The notes below the pieces were generated by a model that did no database searches, was not told where the DNA came from, and saw only the letters and a list, made by a program, of their open reading frames with translations. This document shows positions 54,470-63,631 of a stretch of 64,000 nucleotides of DNA, piece after piece (the first letter of the stretch is position 1; every line of letters starts with the position of its first letter). Both the position numbers and the translations under genes were made by a program. Source of the stretch: Saprospiraceae bacterium (lineage in GTDB: Bacteria; Bacteroidota; Bacteroidia; Chitinophagales; Saprospiraceae); assembly GCA_013001595.1 (NCBI GenBank), contig JABDMH010000080.1, forward strand, positions 1 to 64,000, in the 5' to 3' direction.

Positions 54470-56356
54470 CTAGGTCTTTGTGTACTTTTTGACAATAACT
54501 TGTATTGATGTTCCTGAACTATCTACCTCAATTTTTGCATTGAGTTGCTCGATCAATACATAGATGAGGCGGTATCCGAATGATGTACCAAGTGTATTCA
54601 TCTGTTCAGGATCGATGCCAACCCCATTGTCCTGCACGGTTAGTGCTAAATGATCATCCACTTCTTTCAGTGCAACCCTGATCAACCCTTGTTTATTCTG
54701 CTCTTGGAAAGCATATTTTAGGCTATTGCTGATTAACTCATTGGCTATCAGACCTAGGGGTATGACCGTGTCTACATCCAGATTTATGTCTTCAATCTCT
54801 ATATCCAGATCGATTTGGCTCTTGCGAATATTGTACGAATCGAACAGTCCCCTGATTAATTTGATGAAGTAGTCTTTTAGGTCCACTCCTGTAAGGTTGT
54901 CTTCTTGATAGAGATTTTGGTGAATGAGTACCATGGGCACCCGATCTTGGCCTTCTTGTAAGGCACCCAGGGCAGATGGATCTTGAATGTGCTCAGTTTG
55001 TAGACAAAGCAGTGATGAGATGAATTGCAGATTGTTTTTGACCCTGTGGTGGATTTCTCGCAGTAGGATCTCTTTTTCATCTAGAGATTGTTTGATGATG
55101 TTGTTTTGCCATTGGGTCTTTTTGTACAGCCGATAGAGTGCAAAAATAAAGCCTTTGAGTAGAACGATTCCAGCAGTTAGGCCATCATTTGATTCCGATT
55201 TGCTCTTAGTTTCGTGTCTTGTAATTCTTTCTCAGCACTTAGAAAGAGCAATCTCCTTTTCTTTTTTGGTCGTCTCGTATCGGGCGTTCAGTTCGCTGAT
55301 TTGGTCAGTGATCGACTTATTCAACATGCTGTCTCTAAGTTGAGACGCATGCTTTTCATGGCGATATGCGGCATGGAAATTACGTAAATGTGCATGTGCC
55401 GATGCCCGGGTAGCTGCGATATGCTGCCATACTTCGAGGGCTTGTGTCTTCGAGGTATATAGCTCTGCTGAGTCCAAGAATGATAGGGCTTGGCGAGGTT
55501 TGTCCAAAAGTAGCTGTACTTCGGCGGTTTTCTGATAGCTGATCGCTTTTTCATGTGCACTAGGCAATTGCAATCGTAAATCTAGAGCAGCAGTATGTTG
55601 CTTTAGTGCCTCGGCATATTTTGCCTGTTTGACAAGTAAGTTTCCTATGTTTTCATAGTCTGTTGCCAGTCCGTAGTCAAAGTTGTCTAGTGAATCAAAA
55701 TATACCGCTCGACTGTAGGATGCGATGGCCTCTTGATATCGGGATTGTTCGGCATATAAATTGCCCAAGTTAACATGATTGGTGGCCTGTCCTGCAATGG
55801 AGTTGATGCCTTCATTTATCTTTAGCGATCGTTGATACAATTCTTGCGAATTATCATACTGTTTGAGTTTGCGGTATATACTTCCTAAGTTGTTGAGGCC
55901 GTCATTAGTGTCATTGATTGTACCCAGCTTTTCATAGAAGCCAATCGAACGATATTGATGAGCTATGGCTTCGTCTAGATCACCTAGGGCCTCGTTAATG
56001 ATGGCCAATTGAAAATGAACTGATGCGAGCATGTTGGTATCTAAGTAAGATTCCATGGCCTTACGACATGCTTCAAAATGAGATTTTGCTGCTGGATATT
56101 CTCCAGTTACTCTTTTGTGAATCCCTAGAAGAAATTGATGCTTTGCTATTCCCCATTCATTGCTGATTTCTTGATATACCTGGAGGCTTGAATCTGCATA
56201 ACGAATGGATTGATGTAGTTGGCGCTGGGCAGCTGATCGAAAGCTTTTTATGAAATAATCTCCTGCCAAGTTTATCATAGAAGAATCTGGCTGGGCAGTA
56301 GCCAAGCTCCCGATGAGGCAGGATATTATAATTGGTAAGCGCTGTATTGGTCTCAT
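54470..56356 (-). pseudogene. TPR sensor histidine kinase interrupted by a frameshift pair
   Basis: A gene of ~629 codons in three pieces. ATG 56356 gives a signal peptide (RLPIIISCLIGSLATAQ) and TPR repeats through residue ~375, ending in EKEIALSKC-stop at 55232. The expected continuation SAEKELQDTKLRANRNQMMA lies in another frame over ~60 bases. The original frame then resumes at about 55175 with a transmembrane helix (LTAGIVLLKGFIFALYRLYK), the H-box REIHHRVKNNLQ (HisKA_2), and an ATPase with ELISNSLKYAF, DNGVGID, and SFGYRLIYVL. One base is gained near 55239 and one lost near 55177. First and last pieces share a frame. No response regulator adjoins. It could be a pseudogene or assembly error; the domain order itself is typical of Bacteroidota TPR kinases. 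Confidence 0.82.
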
Positions 56357-56496
56357 GTAGTCAGGTATCCATGTTTGCGATACAAGGGGGTGAAGGTACA
56401 AGGATGATGACAGGGTATTTTCACCTTTTTGAGTGATTTGTAGTGCTTTCAGGCAGTAATGGGGTAAGTTGTTGAGATGTGGAGCGTGTACGTTTC

Positions 56497-57285
56497 TTAT
56501 TCAAGTTGGCTATTGTGCTTTAACACAGCCAACACCTCCTCTACCTTTTCTTTTGTTTCGGAAATGGCTTGTCCCAAATCAGTCACGGCGATACTTGCTT
56601 CTTCTGGCAGATCCATGATGACTTTGATGGCCTGCCAATATTGACGTACGTCATCTGCGGATATGGTTTGTGTAGGATAGATGGGATTGTCTGAGATGAG
56701 GTGCAAATTAGCCCCTTCGGTACGAATTCTTTTGAAGAGAATATCATGGTTGGTGATGAGAATATAAGCTTGATGCTGGATAAGTTCTTCATGTGTTTTT
56801 CGCACACCCAGGATAAATGATTGTGAAGGTATCGGCAACATGCTATCACCAGAAATTTGGAAAATGCGCTTTGTTCCAATTTCATACGAACCAAGGTCCC
56901 AACCGATTTTGGGTAGGGATTTAATGTAGCTGGGGTCTGAATAGTCACTTAAGTATCCAGCCTGTGCTCGATGATCAGCGGGCACCACATCGATCATTTC
57001 TTGACCATCGATATTCACACTGACAGGAAAGTATACTTCTCGTGATGAGATGTTTAGCAGATCTTGCCCCATTAGTGCACTATAATCCACTTCAAACAGA
57101 CTATCCATAGATACATCAAATTTCTTGGCTATGGCATATAAGGTTTTGACAGGTGGGGTATTGCCATCTTCTATTTCGTAACTGGCATAAGTAGATTTTT
57201 TCAGGTTCAGACTTTCAGCCATCTCTTCCTGGGTACAGGCATGCCGCTTGCGTAGGAATTTTAGGTTTTGTGCTAAATAATCCAT
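56497..57285 (-). CDS. LexA-like HTH/S24 repressor
   Basis: A 262-residue XRE-HTH (residues 5-65, QNLKFLRKRHACTQEEMAESLNLKKSTYASYE) joined to a peptidase S24 domain (~100-215). The catalytic pair of LexA/UmuD is visible: Ser148 in SGDSM and Lys185 in ILFKRI. An Ala109-Gly110 bond in RAQAGYL is in the right place for the self-cleavage site. A C-terminal coiled tail follows. It is divergent from dinB-dnaE, with a palindromic operator candidate between them. This suggests a repressor that self-cleaves when DNA damage activates RecA, freeing the polymerases. The inference is strong by analogy, but no lexA-box assay exists here. Confidence 0.85.
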   Translation of the reverse strand: MDYLAQNLKFLRKRHACTQEEMAESLNLKKSTYASYEIEDGNTPPVKTLYAIAKKFDVSMDSLFEVDYSALMGQDLLNISSREVYFPVSVNIDGQEMIDVVPADHRAQAGYLSDYSDPSYIKSLPKIGWDLGSYEIGTKRIFQISGDSMLPIPSQSFILGVRKTHEELIQHQAYILITNHDILFKRIRTEGANLHLISDNPIYPTQTISADDVRQYWQAIKVIMDLPEEASIAVTDLGQAISETKEKVEEVLAVLKHNSQLE

Positions 57286-57328
57286 TTTTAGTGATTTACT
57301 ATTGCGATTAATACATTATAAATATACA

Positions 57329-57372
57329 TTTGTCTATCTAGGATAGATTCAAAGTTAGGTAAAATAGACAAA
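57329..57372. promoter_or_regulatory. Candidate repressor operator between the LexA-like gene and dinB
   Basis: A 15-base inverted repeat TCTATCTAGGATAGA (333-347, offsets from 57000) with three central bases. In addition TTTGTCTAT (57329-57337) and its exact reverse complement ATAGACAAA (57364-57372) flank it at 9-base arms. The half-site TGTCTAT therefore occurs twice, oppositely oriented. TATATTTAT on the minus strand (near 57320-57328) is a candidate -7 for the regulator gene. Confidence 0.65.
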
Positions 57373-57411
57373 GGTTTTGCAGTTGGTTATGCATTACCAG
57401 GTATTGCGACT

Positions 57412-58584
57412 ATGGACTTTCAGAATAGACACATCGTTCACTTGGACTTAGACACATTTTTTGTGTCGTGTCAACGTCTATTGGATTCCAGCTTGATCGG
57501 CAAGCCAGTCATTGTGGGAGGCTCTTCTCGACGTGGAGTGGTGGCGTCGTGTAGCTACGAAGCCCGTTACTATGGCGTTCATTCAGCTATGCCCATGAGG
57601 ATGGCATTACGCATATGTCCCCATGCCACTGTTGTCAAGGGAGATATGGATGTGTATGCCAAAAAATCTGATGAAGTGAGTCAGATCATTGCTGAGGCAG
57701 CTCCGGTCTATGAGAAGGCCAGCATCGATGAGTTTTATATGGACATCACGGGTATGGATCGGTTTTTTGGGTGCTATAAATGGACGAGTGAATTGCGTCA
57801 AAAGGTGATTAAGGAGACGGGGTTACCGATTTCCTTTGGTCTGTCGCCCACAAAGACGGTTAGTAAAATTGCAACAGGTGAAGCCAAACCTCAGGGGCAG
57901 CTTCAGATCAAGTTTGCTGAGGTGAAGCCTTTTCTCAACCCGCTATCCATTCAAAAGATACCCATGGTGGGAGATGCTACTTATAAGACCTTGTCGCGTG
58001 TAGGCATCCGCACCATTAGAACCTTGGCTAGCATGCCTGAGGAGGTGTTGATACGGCTATTGGGTAAGAATGGATCTTCGCTACATCGCAAGGCGAATGG
58101 CGTAGATTCGGCACCAGTGGTACAATACAATGCACGTAAGTCCATCTCAAGTGAGCGTACATTTATGCGGGATAGTATGGACTTGGTGCGCCTCAAAGCG
58201 CTGTTGGTGCAGATGGTTGAAAACCTTTGCTTTCAGCTACGTGCAGAAGGGAAAGTAACGTCCAACATAGCAGTTAAGATCCGCTATGCCAATTTTGATA
58301 CCCATACCCAACAAGCTCGACTGGCCTATACTGCCTGTGATCATATTTTGATCAAAAAAGCCCTCGATTTATTTGATAAACTCTATCAGCGACGCATGAT
58401 GATACGTCTGGTAGGGATAAAACTCTCAGGATTGGTTGAGGGTAATTATCAGATCAGTTTATTCGACGATGTTACATTGATCAATCTGTACCAGGCAATG
58501 GATCGAGTGAAAAATCGATTTGGTAAATATGCGGTACAGCGAGCTTCTTCTCTGGAGGCTTTAGCCCGAGGATATGGAGAGTAA
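57412..58584 (+). CDS. dinB: DNA polymerase IV (DinB, Y-family)
   Basis: Low-fidelity translesion polymerase, 390 residues. Catalytic residues: D12 in VHLDLDTFFVSC and the Asp-Glu pair in ASIDEFYMDITG (~106). Thumb/HhH region with IPMVGDATYKTLSRVGI, little-finger domain with SISSERTFMRDS. C-terminus lacks an obvious clamp-binding QLxLF, but QISLFDDV is close to that. First gene of a two-gene operon with dnaE, 22 bases apart, controlled by the divergent repressor. Confidence 0.92.
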   Translation: MDFQNRHIVHLDLDTFFVSCQRLLDSSLIGKPVIVGGSSRRGVVASCSYEARYYGVHSAMPMRMALRICPHATVVKGDMDVYAKKSDEVSQIIAEAAPVYEKASIDEFYMDITGMDRFFGCYKWTSELRQKVIKETGLPISFGLSPTKTVSKIATGEAKPQGQLQIKFAEVKPFLNPLSIQKIPMVGDATYKTLSRVGIRTIRTLASMPEEVLIRLLGKNGSSLHRKANGVDSAPVVQYNARKSISSERTFMRDSMDLVRLKALLVQMVENLCFQLRAEGKVTSNIAVKIRYANFDTHTQQARLAYTACDHILIKKALDLFDKLYQRRMMIRLVGIKLSGLVEGNYQISLFDDVTLINLYQAMDRVKNRFGKYAVQRASSLEALARGYGE

Positions 58585-58606
58585 TGAATGCACATAATAA
58601 TTCCCG

Positions 58607-61600
58607 ATGTACCTGAATTGTCACTCATATTATTCATTGCGCTATGGTACCATACCCGTAGAAGAGCTAGTCGAAGAGGCTGCCCAGAAAGGTGTAGAAG
58701 CCATGGCCTTAACAGATATCAATGTAACCACTGGAGTATTCGATTTTATCAAGGCTTGTCGAAATTATGGCATTCATCCTGTGGTAGGTCTAGAATACAG
58801 ACATAAGCAGAAATTATACTATGTTGGATTGGCCAAAAACAACGAAGGGTTTCATGAATTGAATAGCTTTTTGACAAGCCACCATGTGAGTAAGGAGGCA
58901 TTGCCGGAAATAGCACCAGCATTTTCCAATGCTTACATTATTTATCCGGTTGAAAAAGCTCCACTGGTGCTAAAAGAAAATGAATATATAGGTATAAATA
59001 TTCAAGATCGATTTAGGGCAGTGTACTCTGATCTTAAAAAACGGCAAGATAAAATTGTGGTTTTGCAACCGGTCACTTTTCGCAACAAGACTGAATATAA
59101 CTTACATAGATTACTACGCTGTATTGACGATAACATCATCTTGTCAATGCTGGATAAGTGTGACTATGCAAAAGATGATGAATCATTAATGGCGCCAGAT
59201 GAGATGCGTAAATTATTTGAATTTATGCCAACTATTATTGAACAGTCCAATAGATTGTTGCATACGTGTCAATTTAATTTTGATTTTACTACCCCAAAAA
59301 ATAAAGAGACCTATACAGGTACTAGATATGGAGACAAGGAGTTATTGAGAAAGTTGATTGATGATGGATTTTCATATCGATATGGGCAAAACAATCCCGT
59401 CGCAAGATCTCGAGTAGAAAAAGAATTGGACATCATAGACAAATTGGGATTTGGGGGATATTTTTTATGTACTTGGGATATTGTGCATTATAGTTTGTCA
59501 AGGGGATTCTATCATGTGGGTCGTGGCAGCGGTGCAAATTCCATTGTGGCATATATTTTAAAAATAACCAATGTCTGTCCGATCGAACTAAATCTCTATT
59601 TTGAAAGATTTCTAAATCCTGCCAGGAAAGTCCCGCCTGATTTTGACATAGATTGGAGTTGGAAGGATCGTGACCAAATATTGGATTATTTATTTAAAAG
59701 ATTTGATCCGGCTTGTACAGCTTTTTGCGGCACCATTGGTTCATTCAAGCACCGATCCATACATAGGGAGCTTGGTAAGGTATTAGGATTGCCTAAAGCG
59801 GAGATTGATCTGTTGTCGTCTAATCCACGTAATCTTCATGAAAAAGGTAGGGAAGTGAGGTTGATTCATAAATATGCTGATATGATGCGTGGCTATCCAA
59901 ATCAACTTTCTATGCATGCGTGTGGCGTGATAATTAGTGAAAAACCCATGACATATTATACAGCATTAAACTTTCCGCCTAAGGGATTTAGGACAGCACA
60001 AATTGATATGTATATAGCGGAGGATATTGGGTTTGAAAAATTTGATATCCTTAGTCAGAGAGGGCTCGGTACTATAAAGTCAACGATCGATTTGGTTGAG
60101 CAAACGAAGGGAGAAAAGATTGATTTTAATGATACTAAGGAATACATCAACCATCCTGCTTGCAATGAGATGCTTTCTAAGGGGAAGACCATAGGCTGTT
60201 TTTATGTGGAGTCACCTGCTATGCGTGGATTACTTAGGCGGCTAAGGGCAAACAACTATAATATTCTTGTGGCTGCCTCTAGTGTCATTCGACCAGGGGT
60301 TGCAAAGTCAGGTATGTTAAGGGAGTTTCAATGGCGACATAATAACCCAGATGACTTCGAATATTTTCACTCTGTTTTCGAGGAACATTTGGGGGATACG
60401 TATGGAGTCATGGTCTATCAGGAGGATGTCATTAAAATAGCCCACTATTATGGTGGACTGGATATGTCAGATGCGGATATATTACGACGTGGTATGTCTG
60501 GAAAAACACGTTCTGCAAAAGAATTGGAAAAGGTCAAAGGTCGTTTTTTCAAGAATTGCAGGGAAATGGGATATGATGAACAAGTAACCAACGAAGTATA
60601 TCGTCAAATAGAATCATTTGCGGGGTTTTCTTTTTGTAAATCACATTCTGCTAGCTATGCGGTGGAGTCCTATTTAGCGCTATATCTTAAAAAATATTTC
60701 CCATTAGAGTTTATGGTTTCTGCCATTAATAATTTTGGTGGTTTCTATCGTAAAGAAGTATATTTTCATGAGGCAAGGATGTGTGGAGGTATTGTGTTGC
60801 CTCCATGTGCTAATCGTAGTGAAGTACTTGCCTCACTTAAGGGCGTAGAAATATTTATAGGTTTGAGTAGTATTGATGGGTTTAACCTTGCTGTTGCGGA
60901 ACGAATAGTTGAAGAAAGAATAGAGAGTGGTGAGTATGGTTCGTTGTTAGATTTTGTTGAACGGACACAGATAGGTATTGAGCATGTCGAACTGTTGGTA
61001 TTTTCTGGAGCATTTAGGTTTACGGATAAGCCTAAAAACGAATTGATTTTAGAAACCCGCATGCTGTTGAATAGGCACAAGAAAAAGACTGCTGGCCAAA
61101 CAAAGAAGCTTTTTCAAGCTCCAACAAAAAAATGGAATTTTCCGGTTTTAGAACGCGATCCTTTTGAAGATGCTTTTGATGAAATTGAAATACTCAGATT
61201 TCCAGTCTCAAAAAGTCCTTTCGAATTGTTGAAGACTTCATACCGGGGAGATACCTTGGTGCAGGAGCTGCTCTCTAAGGAAGGGGCTACTATTAGGATG
61301 GTTGGTTATTTAGTTGCGCGAAAAGATGTACCTACCAACCGAGGCCATATGAATTTCGGTACCTGGGTTGATAGTGAAGGTACTTTTTTTGATACGACTC
61401 ACTTTCCTGATATTTTGATTAGGTGGCCTTTTAAGGGGCCGGGTTGTTATTTGATTGAAGGTAAGGTCGTAGTGGAGTTTGGCTTTCCTACCATTGAAGT
61501 ACTTAAAGTCGATCGGTTGCCTATGATTGAAGATCCTCGATATGAAGATCCCCGCAAAAAGGTCTATCTACCTGACGGTTCAAATGTGTCTCCTTCGCCA

Positions 61601-61660
61601 TTGACACGGGCTCCATATCCATCGCGTCAGACTGTAGATAAACTTTATGGCAGAAAATGA
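58607..61660 (+). CDS. DNA polymerase III alpha-like subunit (DnaE/ImuC-type)
   Basis: A 1017-residue C-family polymerase, short compared with replicative DnaE (~1160). N-terminal PHP domain starts MYLNCHSYYSLRYGT, where the usual HxH reads N4-x-H6, so one metal ligand is missing. Polymerase acidic residues are present in PDFDIDWSWKD. Other motifs: GFGGYFLCTWDIVHYSLSRGFYHVGRGSG, RGLGTIKSTID, YQEDVIKIAHYYGGLDMSDADILRRGMSG, FSFCKSHSASYAVESY; C-terminal OB-like domain (VGYLVARKDV). Starts at ATG 58607, right after an in-frame stop. Its interior is strikingly A+T-rich: 60-base samples at 59641 and 60661 have 30 and 33% G+C, versus 55% at 57541 in dinB and 45% at 58621 at its own start. Probably a translesion partner of DinB. 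Confidence 0.88.
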   Translation: MYLNCHSYYSLRYGTIPVEELVEEAAQKGVEAMALTDINVTTGVFDFIKACRNYGIHPVVGLEYRHKQKLYYVGLAKNNEGFHELNSFLTSHHVSKEALPEIAPAFSNAYIIYPVEKAPLVLKENEYIGINIQDRFRAVYSDLKKRQDKIVVLQPVTFRNKTEYNLHRLLRCIDDNIILSMLDKCDYAKDDESLMAPDEMRKLFEFMPTIIEQSNRLLHTCQFNFDFTTPKNKETYTGTRYGDKELLRKLIDDGFSYRYGQNNPVARSRVEKELDIIDKLGFGGYFLCTWDIVHYSLSRGFYHVGRGSGANSIVAYILKITNVCPIELNLYFERFLNPARKVPPDFDIDWSWKDRDQILDYLFKRFDPACTAFCGTIGSFKHRSIHRELGKVLGLPKAEIDLLSSNPRNLHEKGREVRLIHKYADMMRGYPNQLSMHACGVIISEKPMTYYTALNFPPKGFRTAQIDMYIAEDIGFEKFDILSQRGLGTIKSTIDLVEQTKGEKIDFNDTKEYINHPACNEMLSKGKTIGCFYVESPAMRGLLRRLRANNYNILVAASSVIRPGVAKSGMLREFQWRHNNPDDFEYFHSVFEEHLGDTYGVMVYQEDVIKIAHYYGGLDMSDADILRRGMSGKTRSAKELEKVKGRFFKNCREMGYDEQVTNEVYRQIESFAGFSFCKSHSASYAVESYLALYLKKYFPLEFMVSAINNFGGFYRKEVYFHEARMCGGIVLPPCANRSEVLASLKGVEIFIGLSSIDGFNLAVAERIVEERIESGEYGSLLDFVERTQIGIEHVELLVFSGAFRFTDKPKNELILETRMLLNRHKKKTAGQTKKLFQAPTKKWNFPVLERDPFEDAFDEIEILRFPVSKSPFELLKTSYRGDTLVQELLSKEGATIRMVGYLVARKDVPTNRGHMNFGTWVDSEGTFFDTTHFPDILIRWPFKGPGCYLIEGKVVVEFGFPTIEVLKVDRLPMIEDPRYEDPRKKVYLPDGSNVSPSPLTRAPYPSRQTVDKLYGRK

Positions 61661-61755
61661 TCAGCATGCTACTTGGAATGCGTGGGCCTTTTTTTCAGGT
61701 GATTGGCATCATAAAACGAACATATTGCCCCACGGCTTAAACGCATTCACCTATA

Positions 61756-61787
61756 TTGCAGGGCAAGACACTATAGTTGTATATTTA
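61756..61787 (+). promoter_or_regulatory. Candidate promoter of the nitrilase-like gene
   Basis: TTG (61756-61758), 21 bases, then TATATTTA (61780-61787), one mismatch from TAnnTTTG. Start of transcription would be about 25 bases before the ATG at 61821. The spacing is two above the optimum. Confidence 0.4.
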
Positions 61788-61820
61788 AACCTCTACAAAT
61801 TAGGGTTCAAATTTTATCAT

Positions 61821-62729
61821 ATGAAACCACTTATACTGGCAGGAATTGTCTGCTGCTTTGCATCCATAAATCATACAGCTCAAACTATTGCTGGAGAACT
61901 GAAGATAGCAGCAAGTCAATTTCCCGTGTCAGCCAATATCGATTCCAATGCCATTTGGATTAGACAACACATGAGAGAGGCTGCAGAAGCAGGATGTGAT
62001 GTCATTCACTTTCCCGAGTGTGCGCTAGCCGGCTATGCTGGGGTAGATCATGAAACCTTGAATGGATTCGATTGGCATTCCTTGCGAGCTCAGACCCAAA
62101 CCATATTGGAACTAGCCAAAGAACTAAATCTATGGGTAATACTGGGAAGTGCCCACCCCTTGTCAGATGGTTATAAGCCACATAATTGTTTATACGTAAT
62201 TAATACGAAAGGAGAGATCATCGATCGCTATGACAAAAGATTTTGCACCAGTGGCGATCTGGATCACTACACACCCGGGGATCATTTCGTGCAATTCTCC
62301 ATCAATGGTGTACGATGTGGACTACTCATTTGCTACGACGTGCGGTTTCCCGAACTGTATAGGGCTTACCGTAAAAATGAAGTGCAAGTTGTTTTTCAAT
62401 CGTTCTACAATGCTCGACAAAAGCCTGGGTCCATCCATCCAACCATCATGCCCATTACTGCCCAGGCTAGAGCTGCCACCAATGGATTTTACATGTCACT
62501 CACCAACTCTTCTGCCAAACATAGTTGGCCATGCCACTTTATTACACCAGATGGCTTGATCAATGGAAAACTAGATAGCGACGTGCCAAGTTTGCTCATC
62601 TCCAAGATTAATACCAATGACAAATTCTATGACGCCAGCAGAAGGTATCGCATGGATGCTATGAGTGGAAAATTAAACAGCGGACAGGTCATTGAAGATG
62701 AGAGATCTAGTAATCGAACGAGCTATTAA
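61821..62729 (+). CDS. Carbon-nitrogen hydrolase (nitrilase superfamily) with signal peptide
   Basis: A ~302-residue C-N hydrolase. Catalytic triad: Glu in HFPECALAGYAG, Lys in RYDKRFCTSG, Cys in LLICYDVRFPE. A second Glu and the NGFYMSLTNSSA segment near the end fit the fold. ATG 61821 starts a hydrophobic stretch (LILAGIVCCFASINHTAQ) that looks like a signal peptide; upstream codons to 61647 overlap the end of dnaE and are rejected. Export of a nitrilase is uncommon. Amide or nitrile substrate unknown. Confidence 0.82.
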   Translation: MKPLILAGIVCCFASINHTAQTIAGELKIAASQFPVSANIDSNAIWIRQHMREAAEAGCDVIHFPECALAGYAGVDHETLNGFDWHSLRAQTQTILELAKELNLWVILGSAHPLSDGYKPHNCLYVINTKGEIIDRYDKRFCTSGDLDHYTPGDHFVQFSINGVRCGLLICYDVRFPELYRAYRKNEVQVVFQSFYNARQKPGSIHPTIMPITAQARAATNGFYMSLTNSSAKHSWPCHFITPDGLINGKLDSDVPSLLISKINTNDKFYDASRRYRMDAMSGKLNSGQVIEDERSSNRTSY

Positions 62730-62762
62730 AGGTATTGAGGTTTTAAGGTGTAAGCTATTTTA

Positions 62763-62834
62763 CCTCCAAGACACCAAAATGCCAACAACCCAATACCCCA
62801 ACTCGCCAACAAGCTAATCCGCCAATACCCCAAC
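62763..62834. repeat. Nine-unit degenerate 8-base tandem repeat
   Basis: Starting at 62763, nine consecutive octamers fit NNNCCAAN on the plus strand (unit 7 has CTAA); units 5 and 9 are identical (ACCCCAAC). The array covers 72 bases, and its last two and a half units encode the C-terminal residues (RVGVLAD) of the hydrolase at 62814-63617. It fits a slippage-generated array that now forms part of that coding region. Confidence 0.8.
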
Positions 62835-63617
62835 TCTTTTCTTTTGGCTAAAGATCCAGTTTAACAGATTGGGCTCGACAAAGGCATTGTTCCAACTGCC
62901 GTGACCCACCCCAGCGTACTCGGTATAACTTACATAAGCATCCAGTGCCAGAAGCCTCTGCCACATATCGCGAGAATGCTGAACAGCTACAACACTATCG
63001 GCATCTCCGTGAAAAATCCAAAAAGGCACTTGGGTGTGATCCTTGCCATAGGCATCCACTTGTGCTGCGCCACAGATCGGCACAGCGGCAGCAAATAGAT
63101 CAGGTCTCAAGTGAACTGCTTGGAATGTTCCCATACCTCCCATCGACAGCCCCATCACATAAATCCGTTCCTGGTCGACATAAGGTTGGTCTGACAGTTG
63201 CGCTACCAGATCTAGGGTTAATTGAAGTGGCTGTTTCAAGCCGCGACTATAGTCGAAAGCGAACGCACGTGGCGACACACTACGATCTACTTCAACTTGT
63301 GCCCAGTAGCTGTCATTGGGACATTGAGGAAATAAAATAAGGGCAGGGTACTCAGTACGATTTGACGTATTTGCAAATAGTTTTGCTCCATGAATGAGCT
63401 GCTTTTCATTGTCACTTCCTCGCTCACCAGCTCCGTGAAGAAATAGCATTAGTGGGTAAGTCTTTTGCTCGTCAAAATCCTGCGGATACATGATGCGATA
63501 CTGCAAAGTGTCCTGATTGTCAACGTGAATTTTCTTTTCGAACAGCCCCAAATTTTGGGCAAAGAGGGAGAGCGTTGAAAATTGGAACAAGCAGATAATT
63601 CTTATGGCTAGATGCAT
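62814..63617 (-). CDS. Secreted alpha/beta hydrolase (esterase/prolyl-oligopeptidase-like)
   Basis: A 267-residue protein with signal peptide (LFQFSTLSLFAQ) and an alpha/beta-hydrolase core: oxyanion-side LFLHGAGERGSDN, nucleophile elbow GLSMGGMG (Ser), Asp in HGDADSVV, His in GVGHGSWN. Typical of the phospholipase/carboxylesterase group (LpqC/PHB depolymerase-like). The C-terminal RVGVLAD before the stop is supplied by the octamer repeat, so the ancestral end may have differed. Substrate unknown. Confidence 0.84.
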   Translation of the reverse strand: MHLAIRIICLFQFSTLSLFAQNLGLFEKKIHVDNQDTLQYRIMYPQDFDEQKTYPLMLFLHGAGERGSDNEKQLIHGAKLFANTSNRTEYPALILFPQCPNDSYWAQVEVDRSVSPRAFAFDYSRGLKQPLQLTLDLVAQLSDQPYVDQERIYVMGLSMGGMGTFQAVHLRPDLFAAAVPICGAAQVDAYGKDHTQVPFWIFHGDADSVVAVQHSRDMWQRLLALDAYVSYTEYAGVGHGSWNNAFVEPNLLNWIFSQKKRVGVLAD

Positions 63618-63631
63618 GATTGATTTTTGTA

